A stretch of DNA of 64,000 nt, from assembly GCA_015501055.1 (NCBI GenBank), contig JADNYV010000154.1:1-64000 (forward strand), given 5' to 3'. The notes under the pieces were generated by a model, which was not told the DNA's origin, did not search any database, and saw only the letters and a program-made list of their open reading frames with translations. The DNA is from Mucidula mucida (taxonomy: Eukaryota; Basidiomycota; Agaricomycetes; Agaricales; Physalacriaceae). Within the stretch, counting starts at the first letter, position 1. Every line of letters begins with the position of its first letter. Shown piece by piece: positions 21,065 to 33,540 of this stretch. The position numbers and the translations under genes are program-made.

Positions 21065-21350
21065 ATGGCTTCATTATCAACCTCTTCAGAAATTCCCCGA
21101 GACGTTCTGTATTCCTCCTTTCCCTCACACCGTGTGGACAACTTAACGAGCTCTTCGATATCTCCCAGTGACACCGCTGCATCATCTCCGCAGGCTCCTT
21201 GTACGGTGCCATCATGCTGGGAATATGGAGCGCTCTTTCTTGATGTAGACGCCATGCGCTGTTCTCCTGCTAAACCGCCTTTAATGTCTTTGCTTCTTCG
21301 CGAGCTGTGTGTGCCACTGAATGGAATTGTGACGGGCCTCCACATCACAC
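21065..21350 (+). pseudogene. Relic of an F-box-family 5' end
   Basis: An open frame begins at 21065 (MASLSTSSEIPRDVLYSS). Its nucleotide sequence matches in blocks the segment after 51040, where the translation LDTIPNEILSDIFDIA shows an F-box helix. Here the F-box part is corrupted (VDNLTSSSISPSDTA). The tRNA follows directly. I read it as a decayed gene copy. Confidence 0.3.
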
Positions 21351-21422
21351 GGCCGCCTGGCGAAATGGCATCGCGTCTGACTACGAATCAGGAGATTGCA
21401 GGTTCGACCCCTGCGGTGGTCA
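21351..21422 (+). tRNA. tRNA-Arg (anticodon ACG)
   Basis: The cloverleaf folds by hand. Acceptor GGCCGCC pairs with GGTGGTC (two G-U pairs); the D stem is GCGA/TCGC with AATGGCA loop; the anticodon stem is TCTGA/TCAGG with loop CTACGAA, giving anticodon ACG; the T stem is GCAGG/CCTGC with loop TTCGACC. No intron. A T-run (TTTGTTTTTG) starts a few bases downstream as a Pol III stop. The internal A and B boxes are intact. Confidence 0.93.
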
Positions 21423-21425
21423 GGC

Positions 21426-21436
21426 ATTTGTTTTTG
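21426..21436 (+). terminator. Pol III T-run after tRNA-Arg
   Basis: CATTTGTTTTTGC a few bases past the tRNA 3' end contains a T5 run, enough for Pol III termination. Confidence 0.6.
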
Positions 21437-21668
21437 CACCGACACGAACGATTATCTGTAGCTCGAATCTCGTCCCCAGTTTTAGATTGATGTCCTCGGC
21501 CTTGACGCTACCATCCCTCGGGGTCTCGATCTGCGTGGTCACGACGCTGTCCGCTTCACTCGCTCTGATTGATATCCATTTACAAACGTCAATAGAAATA
21601 GCTCTGGATACTAGTACACCGCCGCATTATACAAAAATCTATAGGACTCCGGCCCCTGGTATTCGTTC

Positions 21669-21968
21669 TCACCGCCCCGTCTTCTGTCCGATTCTCCAGC
21701 CACGTAATGAGCCTAAGATGCTCAGAGTGCTATGTCGCTGAGGTAGAGGTGATGGATTGTGTCTGTGACGCGGCGAGTGTAAGATTTGGTCGGCGGTGGC
21801 CCACGGACCGCGTTTCGAAATGGGTCGCGCATCTGGGTGTGGTTCGCGAAGAGGATGTGGCGCGATATATCTAGCTGGATTGACCAGCACGCCGTGGTGC
21901 AGATCGTTGTCAGATATCGAGTGCAGTGGTCGATAGACGTGAGATGGTGTAGGGTAGTGGTGGCTCAT
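21669..21968 (-). CDS. Hypothetical ~99-aa protein, duplicated with 26468-26770
   Basis: ATG at 21968 gives a protein starting MSHHYPTPSHVYRPL and ending LRGWRIGQKTGR. The second copy at 26468-26770 starts MSHYYPTQSRVYRPL and ends LRGWRIGQKMGH. Most of the length aligns with a few length changes, which suggests the frame has been kept. No domain is recognised; it is rich in Pro, His and Arg with no signal peptide. It lies head-to-head with an ankyrin-MYND pseudogene in both copies. Confidence 0.4.
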   Translation of the reverse strand: MSHHYPTPSHVYRPLHSISDNDLHHGVLVNPARYIAPHPLREPHPDARPISKRGPWATADQILHSPRHRHNPSPLPQRHSTLSILGSLRGWRIGQKTGR

Positions 21969-22309
21969 TATGATGTTGGTTGGGACTTGGGATATAGTAT
22001 TATTGGTTGACGAAGAAGAAGGAGGAAGGCTTTTTATATCAGCGCGCATAGACAATAGAAAACCATTGAAGGACCAAAGAAGAACAACAGGACGTCGCAG
22101 ATCGTGATCGACCACAATGGGAACAACAGCTGTGGGTCCAAGGACGAAAAAGGGATTCGCCGGGATCAGCATCGCTTTGTTAAATCCTAATAGTAAGAGG
22201 CCATTCAGGATTCGCGACAAGCCGGCGGCATATACATTCTCACGGGATCGGCAGGCTGTCTTGCTTCCTTCTCCACTTTTATTTTCGCCCCGGATGTCCC
22301 AGTTTCCTT

Positions 22310-23215
22310 ACAGAACGCAAGGAACACATCGAGGCGATGGAAGCGGAGGACTCAAAGTCCCACAAATAATGCAGAAACTCATCGACCAGCCTGCGAATTC
22401 CTTACGCTTGGCATGCAAGGTCAACGCCTCCGACACCTCTACGTGAAGAACTCCAGGACATTCAACGTCTCTATGTTAACGTGGCTTGGATACTCCTCCT
22501 ACTTGGGAACGCCGAGGATGTTATCAAAGTGCGCTACTATCCTTCAAATGGCTTATCTCATCAAACCCGCTTGACGGCAAGGCCCCAGATCTCGAAGGAA
22601 CGGAGACGCCCTACACGTCTGGCTACACAACCCTCGTGATGGCTGGAGCACAGCGTATCAGTCCAATCTACGGCGGCGACTCGTCCAACCTGCCCCACTT
22701 TGACACGTTCAAGTATCTCCTCAAATGCGGCGCGCCTGTCGACCTGCCGGATATCGTCGGCTATACTGTTCTGATCCACGGCACCATGCACTGGATGCTG
22801 AAACGGACTGGCGACTCGAAGCCCATGTATAACGACGCGTGCGATCACTGCTCCAAACGGGATACATCTCTCAAGATATGCGGCCAATGCCACACCGTGC
22901 TCCAGTACGTACTCGCCTCGTTCCATCCTCCCTATTTACGCGTTTCTCTTAGGATCGCATTGGCCTACACACAAGCCAAACTGCCACAAGGGTACCACGA
23001 TGACGCTCAAGCCTTTTTACGACGCGCGCCACACCAGCATTTGCCCACGGCCAAGTTTTCTCGCGACGTTATGGATATCCCCGCGGCCGACACGGCCGAC
23101 ACGCCCGCAGCGCATCACCGTGGTGCGCCCACGACGCGTACACGCGGTGTGGGTGGGGCGAAGGCGTATTTCGAGGCAGAGCTGATGAGTTGGTGGTAGA
23201 TATGGATGAGGTGCT
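22310..23215 (+). pseudogene. Ankyrin-MYND protein pseudogene, copy A
   Basis: Plus-strand pieces match copy B at 27150-28339. The open part at 22620-22910 reads AGAQRISPIYGGDSSNLPHFDTFKYLLKCGAPVDLPDIVGYTV (given here as landmarks YGGDSSNLPHFDT and CGAPVDLPDIVG), the ankyrin-like start. It lacks the ankyrin repeat block present in B and jumps to the MYND start (CDHCSKRDTSLKICGQC). The second half of the finger, YCSTACQ in B, is deleted just before a GTACGT intron donor at about 22908. A stop also truncates the N-terminal part near 22370. So this copy cannot make the zinc finger. Confidence 0.55.
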
Positions 23216-23259
23216 AGCGGAGCAGCCATTTTGACATGCCTTGTGAGTTTTGTACGGGA

Positions 23260-24660
23260 TGGGACGTTCAATGATCAACCACTTTTTGAAAATTCGTCCA
23301 AGATTGGTCCGTGCCCGTCTACCAGAGATCACATTCAAGTCAACCACATGTACGGGTCGCGAGGAACTGCAAAAGTACTTGCCGTCATGATTGAGACGCT
23401 CCTCCGATAGGCCAAGTGGCCTCGAGAAACACTTTGAATCACGGACAGTTCGTAGCAGGTCCTAACAGGCTGTCCTGTAATTATGAACCACTGAGCTAGT
23501 TGTCCGGGACCGTTGACAGCGCGGATTGAAAACAACATGCTACATATTCTCCACATGCCAAGTGACATTGGGGGATCGAATGAGGACAGTGTACTTGTAC
23601 GTTTACTCCGGGACGTATCAGGATACAGAAAAGGTGTCGAGCCGATATTGAGATGCTGTCCCATCTTTTCGCGCCAAAAACTAGGCGGCTGGCACTCAGT
23701 CTAAGAGACACCATATCCAGTAAGCTATGTCGCCTCGAAGGATAATGTATGTAGTATGAGATTGACGGCACCCTCGGAGTCTGTGAAGCAAAACGAATGC
23801 AGAAACTGAAAAGACAGACGATGATGAGTAAGGACTACCTGTGGCCTTGAGACTGATGTTCGTATACTCACTCTCAGCTTCCCACCGAGAAAGAGGACGC
23901 GTCCGCTCGAGAAAAACTTTCCGCGATCGACAAAAAGATTCGAAAAACTAGTATCTATGGTACCGTGACCATAGTACCAATCGACTACCTAGACCACATC
24001 ATGTCTGGTGCACGGACGGTAGTATTCAAACTAAACAACTGGAACCTCTGAACGACACCGCATCACAAGAGACAAGCACCACAAGCTCGGCGAGACGAAG
24101 ACACAGACAAAAAGATCAATGAGGAGATCCAGTGGCACATTAACAGTTAAGCTAACCGGGCCAGCGTATTTCGTTGTTGTTTGTTTGATTAAGGGACGTA
24201 ATGGTGGAGAGTAGGTGGGTAACGTGATGAAGCCAAGATAGGTAGGTATCTGCGGTCAAAAAAACTTGCACACAAGGAGGATGGGAAAATCAACTTCATC
24301 GCTAAGAAAATTGTGTCTATCCCTGTCACGGCACCACTGAATATTGCTAGGATAAGTGGGCACGTTAGTGGGCGGCTTTTCTTAATCGTGATGTTAGCTT
24401 TGAACAAATACGATAATGGAATATCTCGTAGAACAAGAAGTGAAGTGGTCTGAGATGATCACCCAAAACCAATTCTTCAGATTGCCTTTGTGACTAACCG
24501 CTAAGCTGATCCACCTGGTGTAGGTAGCCACACATCTGCGATGACTTTGGGGAAGGGGCACACACAACACGAGCCGGGATCATGCTATGTGGCGAGCACC
24601 AAGAGACTCGCAATCTGAATTTATGGGAGGGTAAGAAAGAGCAAAAAGGTTCAGCCTAGT
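23260..24660 (+). repeat. Degenerate repeats with dispersed ~28-bp motif
   Basis: No gene is supported. The segment 23400-23780 aligns with 28690-29060 and 31500-31860 (shared landmarks: TAGGCCAAGTGGCC, GAGGACAGTGTACT, GATATTGAGATGCTGT, TCTTTTCGCGCCAAAAACT, and CCATATCC...TAAGCTATGTCGCC). The segment 23950-24060 aligns with 32030-32110. Confidence 0.55.
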
Positions 24661-26440
24661 AAGATTACCTTGCCCGCGTATGCGAAAAGAGTAGGTGCCA
24701 TAGATTTTTTAGGTCAAGAGACCATTGATCGTTGTCTTTACGAAGGAGCAGGACAAGCAAGCGATGCGAAGAGGGCGGCGATATCTCTATATGAGTGTTA
24801 CAGGGAGATGTCGGGCCCAGGAAGGACGTACAAAAGAGAAGAAAGCATGCAATTCCCGTCTCTGTGTCATTCGCCCGAGGACTTTGTCCTGCCTCAGTGC
24901 GTGCGATACACACAAATCAAGGGGCATTGACGCGTAAAAGAAAGAAAAAGGAAGACACCGGCCGCAATCGTTCCGCTTCCGGCCAAAACGCTATACTCAA
25001 TAACCGTTGCCATGCTCCACTAGGCCAAGTGGCTACGGATCGAAGATAAAAGAAGCACAAACAGTCTACGCCGCGGTTGGTCACCTGTATGTCCTCTGAC
25101 CGTGTCGCTATTGCTGACCACCAGGGTCTAGGCCAAGTTTTGTCTATGAGGTGGGACAGCGTACCCGGCGCAAAAATGATGATGCCGTCTTGGTGAAGTC
25201 GGAGTGGACGCCGGTTGAGCTAACCCGCCGGTTGCAGGTACGACCGTTTCGTCGTCATACCAGAAATGGATGCAGCGACGAATAAAAACCTTGGAGCTGT
25301 TACGGAGATCAGGGCGACGCGAAAGACCTTGGAGAATGGGAACACGATACGAGTGGGTGTTGGGCGTGTCAGATGCACGAACAAAACAAGACAAGAGCAA
25401 GGTTTCTACGCCGCAGATGGTATATCCTCCGATGGTTCTTGAAAGCGTCCAGAGCAGAATTGGGGCAATGAAGAAGGGCGAGTTTTAAAGGAACTGTCGC
25501 TTTTTCTTAGCAAGGAATCCGATGCGCCCATATCAAGGTGCCATATCCACTAGGACAAAGGCAACGCTAGGAGGAATTGCCTTCCTGTCGGCACAGAAAT
25601 GGGCGGAGAGTATGCGAAAGGTTATTGTATGAGCACAAAGGAAGACGTCTGATAGAGAAGCCCTGAAGAAGAGTGAGTTCCATTCCGCATTGCTAGGTTG
25701 AACCCCGAAGGCTGGAGGACAAAGGAAGAAAAGGCGAACATTTAATTCAGTCTCCGATTGAATTGCGTAGCCCCGGGTGGTATTTGATTTTTTTATCGAC
25801 CTCTCCTCAAGTCGTTCTGGCTTCCTCGATTTCTAGAGTCCTCACACCAATGTATACAGCTTGAATGGATACCTGTCTCACCTTCTTATCTTCAAGCGCT
25901 CGTGCTAAATGCCCGTGCCATCATGCTGCGAATCTCTTCTGGATGGGGGGCTCTTCATACGCTCTATGCGCTGTTCGCCTTCCGAAGATAACTCTGCTTG
26001 GCGAACCATATACCTTTTGTCACACTATGTATGCGCTATACGGTCGCCTTTGGGAATTGCTCAGTCTTAAGAACGACTCCTGACAGGAGTTGGACGACGT
26101 GAGGATTCTTGTGCTACCCATCTGCCGCTCGTCGCTGAAAGATGGCTTGGAATACGGTGCGAGGTCCTACCAGGAGCTGTACAATCGGCGGACGCTCCCA
26201 AGCGCAGGTACTCGATATACACAAAGGACGCCTCATCCCAGGAGAAAGCTGACGCGTCGTTGAACTCTTCGCCGTGTCATGTCGTCCTCGAAGCCTTGAT
26301 GCTGCCATGTCTTGAGCTTCGCACTTTGTAGGATTGGCATAAGGTGTCGACATCTGCTTTTTTCACCCACTTTGTCTGTGGGTCGACTACCCTCGGTTTA
26401 CAGATCGCGCCGCACGTTCTTTATTGTCAATTGAAGTAGG
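24661..26440 (+). repeat. Duplicated module, second copy (promoter-like part and palindrome)
   Basis: Repeats the arrangement of 20.5-21.3 kb: dispersed motif copies at about 24698, 25017 and 25541, the shared segment at 25320-25440, and the palindrome variant TTCAGTC-TCC-GATTGAA at 25746-25762. A short frame after 25865 matches the F-box relic region loosely. No tRNA is present in this copy. No intact gene found. Confidence 0.5.
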
Positions 26441-26467
26441 TCTGGATAGTACACCTGGTACTCGTCC

Positions 26468-26770
26468 TCAGTGCCCCATCTTCTGCCCAATTCTCCAGCC
26501 ACGTAATGAGCCGAAGATGCTCAGAGTCTTATGTCTCCCTGTCGCTTGTCGAGGTAGAGGTAATGGATAGTGTCCGCGACGCGGCGAGTGTAAGAGTTGG
26601 TCGGCGGTGGCCCACGGACCCCGTTTTGAGATGGGTCGCGCGTCTGGGTGTGGAGGGTGTGGCGCGGTATATCTAGCTGGATTGACCAGCACGCCATTGT
26701 GCAGCTCGTCGTCAGGGATCGACTGCAGTGGTCGATAGACGCGAGATTGTGTGGGATAGTAGTGGCTCAT
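26468..26770 (-). CDS. Hypothetical ~100-aa protein, second copy
   Basis: ATG at 26770. Near-full-length match to 21669-21968, including VNPARY.APHP, PDARPISKRGPWATADQ.LHSPR and the SLRGWRIGQK end. The retained frame in both copies argues for coding, or for a young duplication. Function unknown. Confidence 0.4.
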   Translation of the reverse strand: MSHYYPTQSRVYRPLQSIPDDELHNGVLVNPARYTAPHPPHPDARPISKRGPWATADQLLHSPRRGHYPLPLPRQATGRHKTLSIFGSLRGWRIGQKMGH

Positions 26771-27149
26771 GTGTGTTGGGATGACAGAGACCACGTCGGT
26801 CCTACCTTTATAGTAAAATGACAACAATACAAGGACCAAAGAAGAACAAAAGAAAGTCCCAGATCGTGATCGACCACAATGAGCACAATAGCTGTGGGTC
26901 CAAGGACTGATTCGGAAGATATCGTTGGAAATAGCGACGCGTGGTTTTGAATGGGCATATGGATGTCATAGAACAAAGGTTGCCAGGCCCGCTTGAAAGG
27001 GATTGGCGGAAGTGAACAGCATCGCTTTGTCAAATTCAATGAGGCAGTAGTTCGTCGAGCCGGCGGCATATATATTCTCACGCTTGTTTTGTTTTGCTTC
27101 CTTGTCCACTCTTATTTTCGCCGCGGATGTCCCAATTCCTCTACACACA

Positions 27150-28339
27150 GGCGTCTACGCAAAGAACACATCGAGGCGATTGCACCGGAGGACTCAAAGT
27201 CCCACAAGCAATGCAAAAACTCATCGACCAGCCTGCGAAATTCCTTACTCGTGGCATGCAAGGTCAACGCCTCTGACACCTCTACGTGGAGAACTCTAGG
27301 ACATTCAACGCGTCTGTACTGACCTGGTTTGGATACTGCTGCTACTGGGGGAGAGTTGAGGATGTTATAAAAGTGCGCTTCCCTGTTTCCTTCGAATTAT
27401 TTGTCTCATCAAACACGTTAATAGACAGTCGAAGCTGGCACGGCCCCAGATCTCGAAGGAACGGAGACTCCTTACAAGTTTAACCACGTAACTCTCGTGA
27501 TTGCTGGAGCGCAGCGTATCCGTCCAATCTACGGCGGCGACTCGTCCAACCTGCCCCACTTTGACACGCTCAAGTATTTCGTCAAATGCAGCGCGCCTGT
27601 CGACCTGCCGGATATCGTCGCTCTGAGCCACGGCACCATGCACGTTCCGCGTATCGAGCTGTGTCGCTTCCTTCTCCAATCCGGCGCGAATCCTAATCAT
27701 CAAGACCGTTTTGGCGCTGTACCCTTGCTGAACGCGTTTATGAAAAACTCCATTTCGGCGATTGACCTGCTCATGGAATTCGGCGCTGACGTGGAGATCG
27801 CCGATGCGGATGGTGTCACACCAAGGAACTTTCAGCTCAAGTGTGGCCCAGAGGTGACGGCGACGGTGCAGCGATGGATGCGCAAACGGACTGGGGACGC
27901 GAAGCCATAATGACGCGTGCGATAACTGCTCCAAGCGCAATAAATCTCTCAAGATATGCAGCCAATGCCATACTGTTCTACGGCGTGTCAACGTACGTAC
28001 TCGCCTTGTTCCATCTTCCCCATTTACGCGTTTCTCGTAGGCTCGCATTGGCCTACACACAAGCCGAACTGTCACAAGTGCACCACAGTGACGCTCAAGC
28101 CTTTTTACGACGCGCGCCACACCCAGCTATTTCCCACGGCCAAGTTTGCCCGCGACGTTATGGATATCCCCGCGCCCGACACGCCCGCAGCGCATCATTG
28201 TGGTGCACGCACGCCGCGTAACTTACAAAAGGGCCTTATTATCAAGGTACAAGTGCCGTACGATGTTTTTGCGAATGCACCGACGGCGGTAGAAAATCCG
28301 AATGGCGATCTCATGGTGTATACTGAACCTTGTCTGTAG
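27150..28339 (+). pseudogene. Ankyrin-MYND protein pseudogene, copy B
   Basis: The best frame, 27497-27910, encodes ankyrin repeats (GGDSSNLPHFDTLKYFV, then RIELCRFLLQSGANPNHQD, then AIDLLMEFGADVEIADADG). An upstream exon ends at about 27371 and joins at ACAGTCGAAGC after an intron ending TTAATAG. After RKRTGDAKP the frame breaks: about 5 bases are missing relative to copy A. The MYND finger follows (CDNCSKRNKSLKICSQC), then a further small deletion, then YCSTACQ, a GTACGT..CTCGTAG intron and HWPTHKPNC. All zinc ligands are therefore still encoded but in three different frames. The frame after the intron runs to a TAG at 28337-28339. Confidence 0.6.
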
Positions 28340-28499
28340 GGTGAGATGGTGCGATGGACCCGCGGCGTATGATAGGATATTGAAGGTGGTCAGGACGCGT
28401 GGTGTGGGTGGAGCAAAAGCGTATTTCGCGGCAGAGCTCAAGACGAAGGAGGGGTTGGTCGTAGATGTGGATGAGGTGCTATCGGAGCAGCCGTTTTGA

Positions 28500-31400
28500 C
28501 GAGACGATTGCTGCGTATGTGGATGTGAGTTCCGGACTACGTTCTAAATCAAATGCTCTCTGTAACCTCTTCGGTCGTATCCGCCGCCTCGATCATGGCC
28601 TCGAGTCTGCAAACTTGGCGAGGTTGATCATGAAATGTGCATACTATCCTAGCCACATGTGAGCGACGTGCAGCGTCATGAATACCCGGAAAAACCATCA
28701 TAAGCATGATAAGTGGCCCAGAAACGGTATTTGAGTCGCAGACAAGCTGTCGTGTAATCATGAACCACTGAGCTCGTTGTCCGGGATTGTTGACAGCGTG
28801 GATTGAAAACAACATGCTATTCTCCTCATGAGGCGCCAGGCCACTAGGGGATCGGATGAGAACAGTGTACTTATACAGCAATTCCATTGCGTAGCAGCAT
28901 AACGAAAGATGTCGAGCTGATATTGAGATGCTGTGGCGTCTTTTCGCCCCAAAAACGAATCTACCATCCGTGAACACACGTAGGCTACGTCGCCTCGGAG
29001 GGATACATATATGCCACACAAGCGGATCACACACCCTTAACTTAGTCTGTGAAACAGAACAAAGGAAGAAGATGTGGACGTTACTGTCATAGCACAAAGA
29101 AAAGGTGTTACGCCGAGATTGAGATGTCTTTTCCCCGAAAAAGATTTCTTGCCTCAGGAAAGAGACGCTAAAGCCAATAGACTATATCGCCTCGACCAGA
29201 TGAATATAATTTTACATTATGATATGACTCCCCAACTTAGTCTGGGAAACAGAACTGTGAAGATAAACATGACGAGCCAAGGACTCCGTTGAATTTGAAG
29301 CTCTAACAATTCGTCGTGAACTTTAGACTGACGTTTGTACTGACGGCAGTCGAAAATCTGAAAGGCGATTTCATGGGAAGCGCAACTTCGGGTGTAGGGT
29401 GAGGCCGGAGGGTGACAAGACAAACCTCTATTGCGTACTCCCGTACTATCGAGAAAGCACACGTATGGGTTGCGAGTATGAGTATGAGTATGAGTTGGGG
29501 CTGACCTCCACGTTGCATAATGGCGACGGTATTGGAGGAACTGCCAAAAACCGTGATGACTTGATGAATGAGACGCAACTCCGATAGACTAAGTGGGCTC
29601 AAGAGATGTTTGAGTTACAGACAACTCATAACAGATCTGTCATGGAATCATGAACCACTGATCTGTCATCTGGGCTTCCGATGTTGGCTACTAAAAAGTC
29701 CATGGCATTCGTTCCATCAGGCGCCGGACCACTAGGCCAAGTACTAGTGGGCGATACTGTAGATTGGACCAAACATGACGGACGATTCATCTATCCAACT
29801 TTCAGCATCGGCCTAAAACAAGAACGGAGAACCAGCGTGATCGCCCAAAAAAAATTTCTTCAGGTCTCCGACGTGCAGCCGGAAGCTACTAGGCCAAGTG
29901 GACACGGATTAAATGCAGCTTTCTGCCTAAGAACAAGACACTACATTTTGTCATAGAAGACATATAGCCACAATCTCTGCCTGACGAGGAGATTCATAAC
30001 CCATCCAAAAGAGAGGCGTTGACAGTGTTGTCGGACTAACCGGTGTGAACACGACACGAGATCTATGTGACGTGAACTGCGGGTCACCCAGGGTCTGGGG
30101 AGTATGCTTTCCGTAAGGTAAGAGGAAGGAGAGAGAGAGAGTAGCCAGGTACAGCGCCGGGTGTAAGGCTATCTTGGTCAATGTGCGCTCACAGTCGCGA
30201 TTAAGGAACTTGCACAGGACTGGAGTTAGTGAGTAAGTACATGAAATTGGATCTTTGTCTCATGTTTCCGCAACGTCTACGAGGAATGCCTATGCTATCA
30301 CGCTTCCAGACACTGCGCGCGTCGTCGATGAAGGAAGTGAGTCGCGAAGATAAGAGTATCCATTCCCGGTACATGCACTCGTAAGAATGCGAGATTTGGA
30401 GGGATACACAAAAAAAACGCTGTGCCCAGTACACGAGAGCGCCAATCTGCTGGCACAAGTGGCTTTAAGAAAAGTCGGTTGGCCTTCTACACTGAACAAT
30501 GGTAAGCGAGAACACAAGTGGCATTATCATGTACGGAAGGAAAGCGAAGAAAAGACGTGATCGCCTCCAGGAGATCCAAGCTACCACCTCCCGCGTAAAA
30601 GAATGGGTGTACCAGAGGTGTAGAGCGCGCCATAACCAGTAAGCTATGGCGCCTACGTACCACAAGGTTGCCAAACCGCTAATGCACATCCTATCCGTGA
30701 CGGGACTATGTGGAATGAACAAAATAAAGTACCAGGGGACAAGCAATGGCGGGTGAAGCAGCGAAACAGTGACTCCGCCCAATGAGCCGTGAAGCTCAGA
30801 AGCTGGATGAAGAGCCATGTCGTGCCCGCTGCTGACCCCCGTGCAATTGGGCAGGAGCTGGCTAACGTGCACGACACAAAGTGTCGGAATCCCAGCACTG
30901 GGACCAAACAAATTGTGGGTGAGAAAGGGAGGAGACAGCGCGTGTAGGACAATGCCGACTGGATGGAGCAGGAGGAGCAAAGATTTTGGATGCTACAAGG
31001 AGCGCCGCACCTTCCACACTAGTGGTGGTAGATCTTCCGCAGTATCCAGTCCGAGAATTGAACGGATATTGGAAGCCGAGCAGATGAATGTGACGAGACG
31101 ACACCTGAAGGAAGCAAAGTCAGAAAATGAATAGTGCGCGTACAATAACACACCAAGAAAGCGGCATCCTCCTCCTCTTTGCGCCGTCTCCTCATATCGT
31201 CCTGCTCTCCGCGTCGTCTGTCTCCTGATTGAGCTGGTGCGGTCGTGCGGAAGAACACTAGTCTCTTCAAGGTGCACATTCAACCAGAGCTAGAAACGGG
31301 AGAATCAGGCCAGAAATGCCTTGCTTCTGAGGGCTTATGCCGTGCGAGTTGTGATTGAACGCCTTGCAAGAAAAAAACCCCAAAGCGGCCAGCAGCCAAA

Positions 31401-33300
31401 CATGCCATCCAAAGCTCCGAAATAGATTTGCTGAGTAGACGAAAGGAGCGCGCAAACAAATGCCTAACAGAGGGAGCTGTGCAAGAGTCTTATTAAACCA
31501 CTGCAAAAGTACTTGCCATAATGATTGAGACGCTCCTCCAATAGGCCAAGTGGCCTCGAGAAACTGACAGAGCTGTCCGAGTTTGACCAAAAATGGACTT
31601 CGATCACAACAACCCAGGGCCGGCCAGGCCACTAGGCCAAGTGCCAGTGGGGGATCAGATGAGGACAGTGTACTCCATGTCAATGCCCCCGACATATCGG
31701 CATAGAGACATCCGATATTGAGATGCTGTCCCGTCTTTTCGCGCCAAAAACTAATCCGCAATCTATCACCCTAAGTGACACCATATCCCGTAGGCTTTAT
31801 GGCCTCGGAGGGAGACGTACATGGACGCCACTCTTGGAGTCTGCAAAACAGAACAAATGAATACATGTATGTCGACAAGCAATCACGAGCCAAGCACTCC
31901 GTCGCATTTGAATTTTGGAGACCGAAGAACTTCATCGTGGACTTTAGACTGACGTTCGTATGCGAGGACGCGTCCGCTTGAAGAAACTGAACTTTCCGCG
32001 GTCGACAAAAAGATTTGAACGCCTATCAATGGACATTGGTACCGTGCCCATACTATTCGACTACTTAGGCCACGCCGTTTCTGGTACGGACGGTAGTATT
32101 CCGACTGCGCTCCGAAAAAGACCTGAGCGCCACTTTCATTGTCTCCTTGGCTGAGAAACGGGACATTGGCATTAGCAAGCCACAACCTCAGCGTGTAAGA
32201 GGAGATCCACTATGCAGCCAAAAAGCACACCTGCTGAATGACTATCCATTGGCAAAGAGTAACCGGTAAGCTAATCCGCCTTGTGCCATAGGTACAATGA
32301 ATGGCAGTTCAGGTATCTAGAACTACCTTGAAGAAAGGAAACACAACAAGAGGCTTACCTGATGTGGATTCGCATGTGCCGCGAGCCTGCTCCTGGATGC
32401 GGACTGAATGTTCCACACAGAAAAAAAATTCCTCGATGAAGGGACGTCAGACGTGCCGTATCCGTTGGGACAAGAGGCCATGGATCGAGGACAGACAAAG
32501 GAGCCCGATAAGAAAACAAGAGAACAACGGCGGGCCAAGAACCCTAGGATAGTAGCGCTATACTACTACGTACCACTGCTTTTGGATGTAGAGGAGCGAA
32601 AACAAAGCGGCATTCAGATTTATGAGGAAGATAGTAGAGGACTTGAATAACAGCATAGTAAAGGAGCACCGAGAGTCGAGAAGAGAGCGAGGATCAAGTG
32701 ATATGTATAGGCGTGTGTGCTATCCAAACAAGAAAGAAGGGAATTAAAAGAGTGTTCTATGGATGCCCAGAGGTGCCATATCCGTTAGGACAAGAGGCCA
32801 CGGGTTGAAGACGTTGATTGGTACATTTCCAGTCGGTACACAGACAACGGAGCCGGACAAGAAAACGCTGCAAAGCGAGAGCCCCAGTTTAGCGTCCTTA
32901 TGGTAACCCGGGATGAGATGATGGAAGGAAGAAGAAAATATTCAATCTCGGATTGAAATTCGAGCTCAAATGCTTTCTTGATACTTTCCCTTTTTTTGGT
33001 GCGTTTACCTCACATCTCCACACGTTCTGCATAGTGCGTGCCGGACGCACATGTTCTCATGCTAGTTATCTCTCTTGTTTGGTGCGCTATTTCCTTCGCA
33101 TACCTTTCAGACGCGACGTACATGATGCGTACCCTCTTTGGCCTACAATACTCCAGTGCTGGGCGGATGGATCTTTCCATGCATTTCTTCTCGCTTTCAA
33201 TCAAGTCTACCCTACGAGCTGCTCAAGAAGAGTGCATTCCAAGTTGGTGAGCACAAAAAGGGAAGAGAGGCGGTAGATCGCTTCCCCGGTCCCAATTGGG
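28500..33300 (+). repeat. Degenerate repeat field, no intact gene
   Basis: Multiple partial copies of units seen at 23.4 and 24.5 kb. Dispersed ~28-bp motif copies occur near 28983, 29175, 29582, 29729, 29889, 30631, 31541, 31630, 31781, 32456 and 32776, all on the plus strand. The palindrome variant TTCAATCTCGGATTGAA is at 32941-32957. Open frames here (for example 30465-30980 minus) show no family signature, and I do not support them. A short (GAGTAT)n-like tract lies at 29473-29496. Confidence 0.5.
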
Positions 33301-33540
33301 CATGGATTGGTTCACCGAGTCTTCTAGCAACAGCTTTGGTCAAGACCAGCTAGATGAGTGGCGCACAAGACACAGACAAAAATGGTGGTATTTTGTAGAT
33401 GTGGTGGATTAACCGTCAAAGTAATCGGCCTGCGAAGTCGCCATCTCTTGTGCCCGCCCCAAGCCCCATCTAGGCTATTGGAAGCTTGAAAGACGCGTAT
33501 GTAAAGACTAAGTTGAACAAAAACTCCGGAAAGTAGCCTC

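Noticed and set aside
30465..30980. 171-codon minus-strand ORF
   Set aside because: Hydrophobic and long, but it crosses repeat units of the duplicated field and shows no motif; probably fortuitous.
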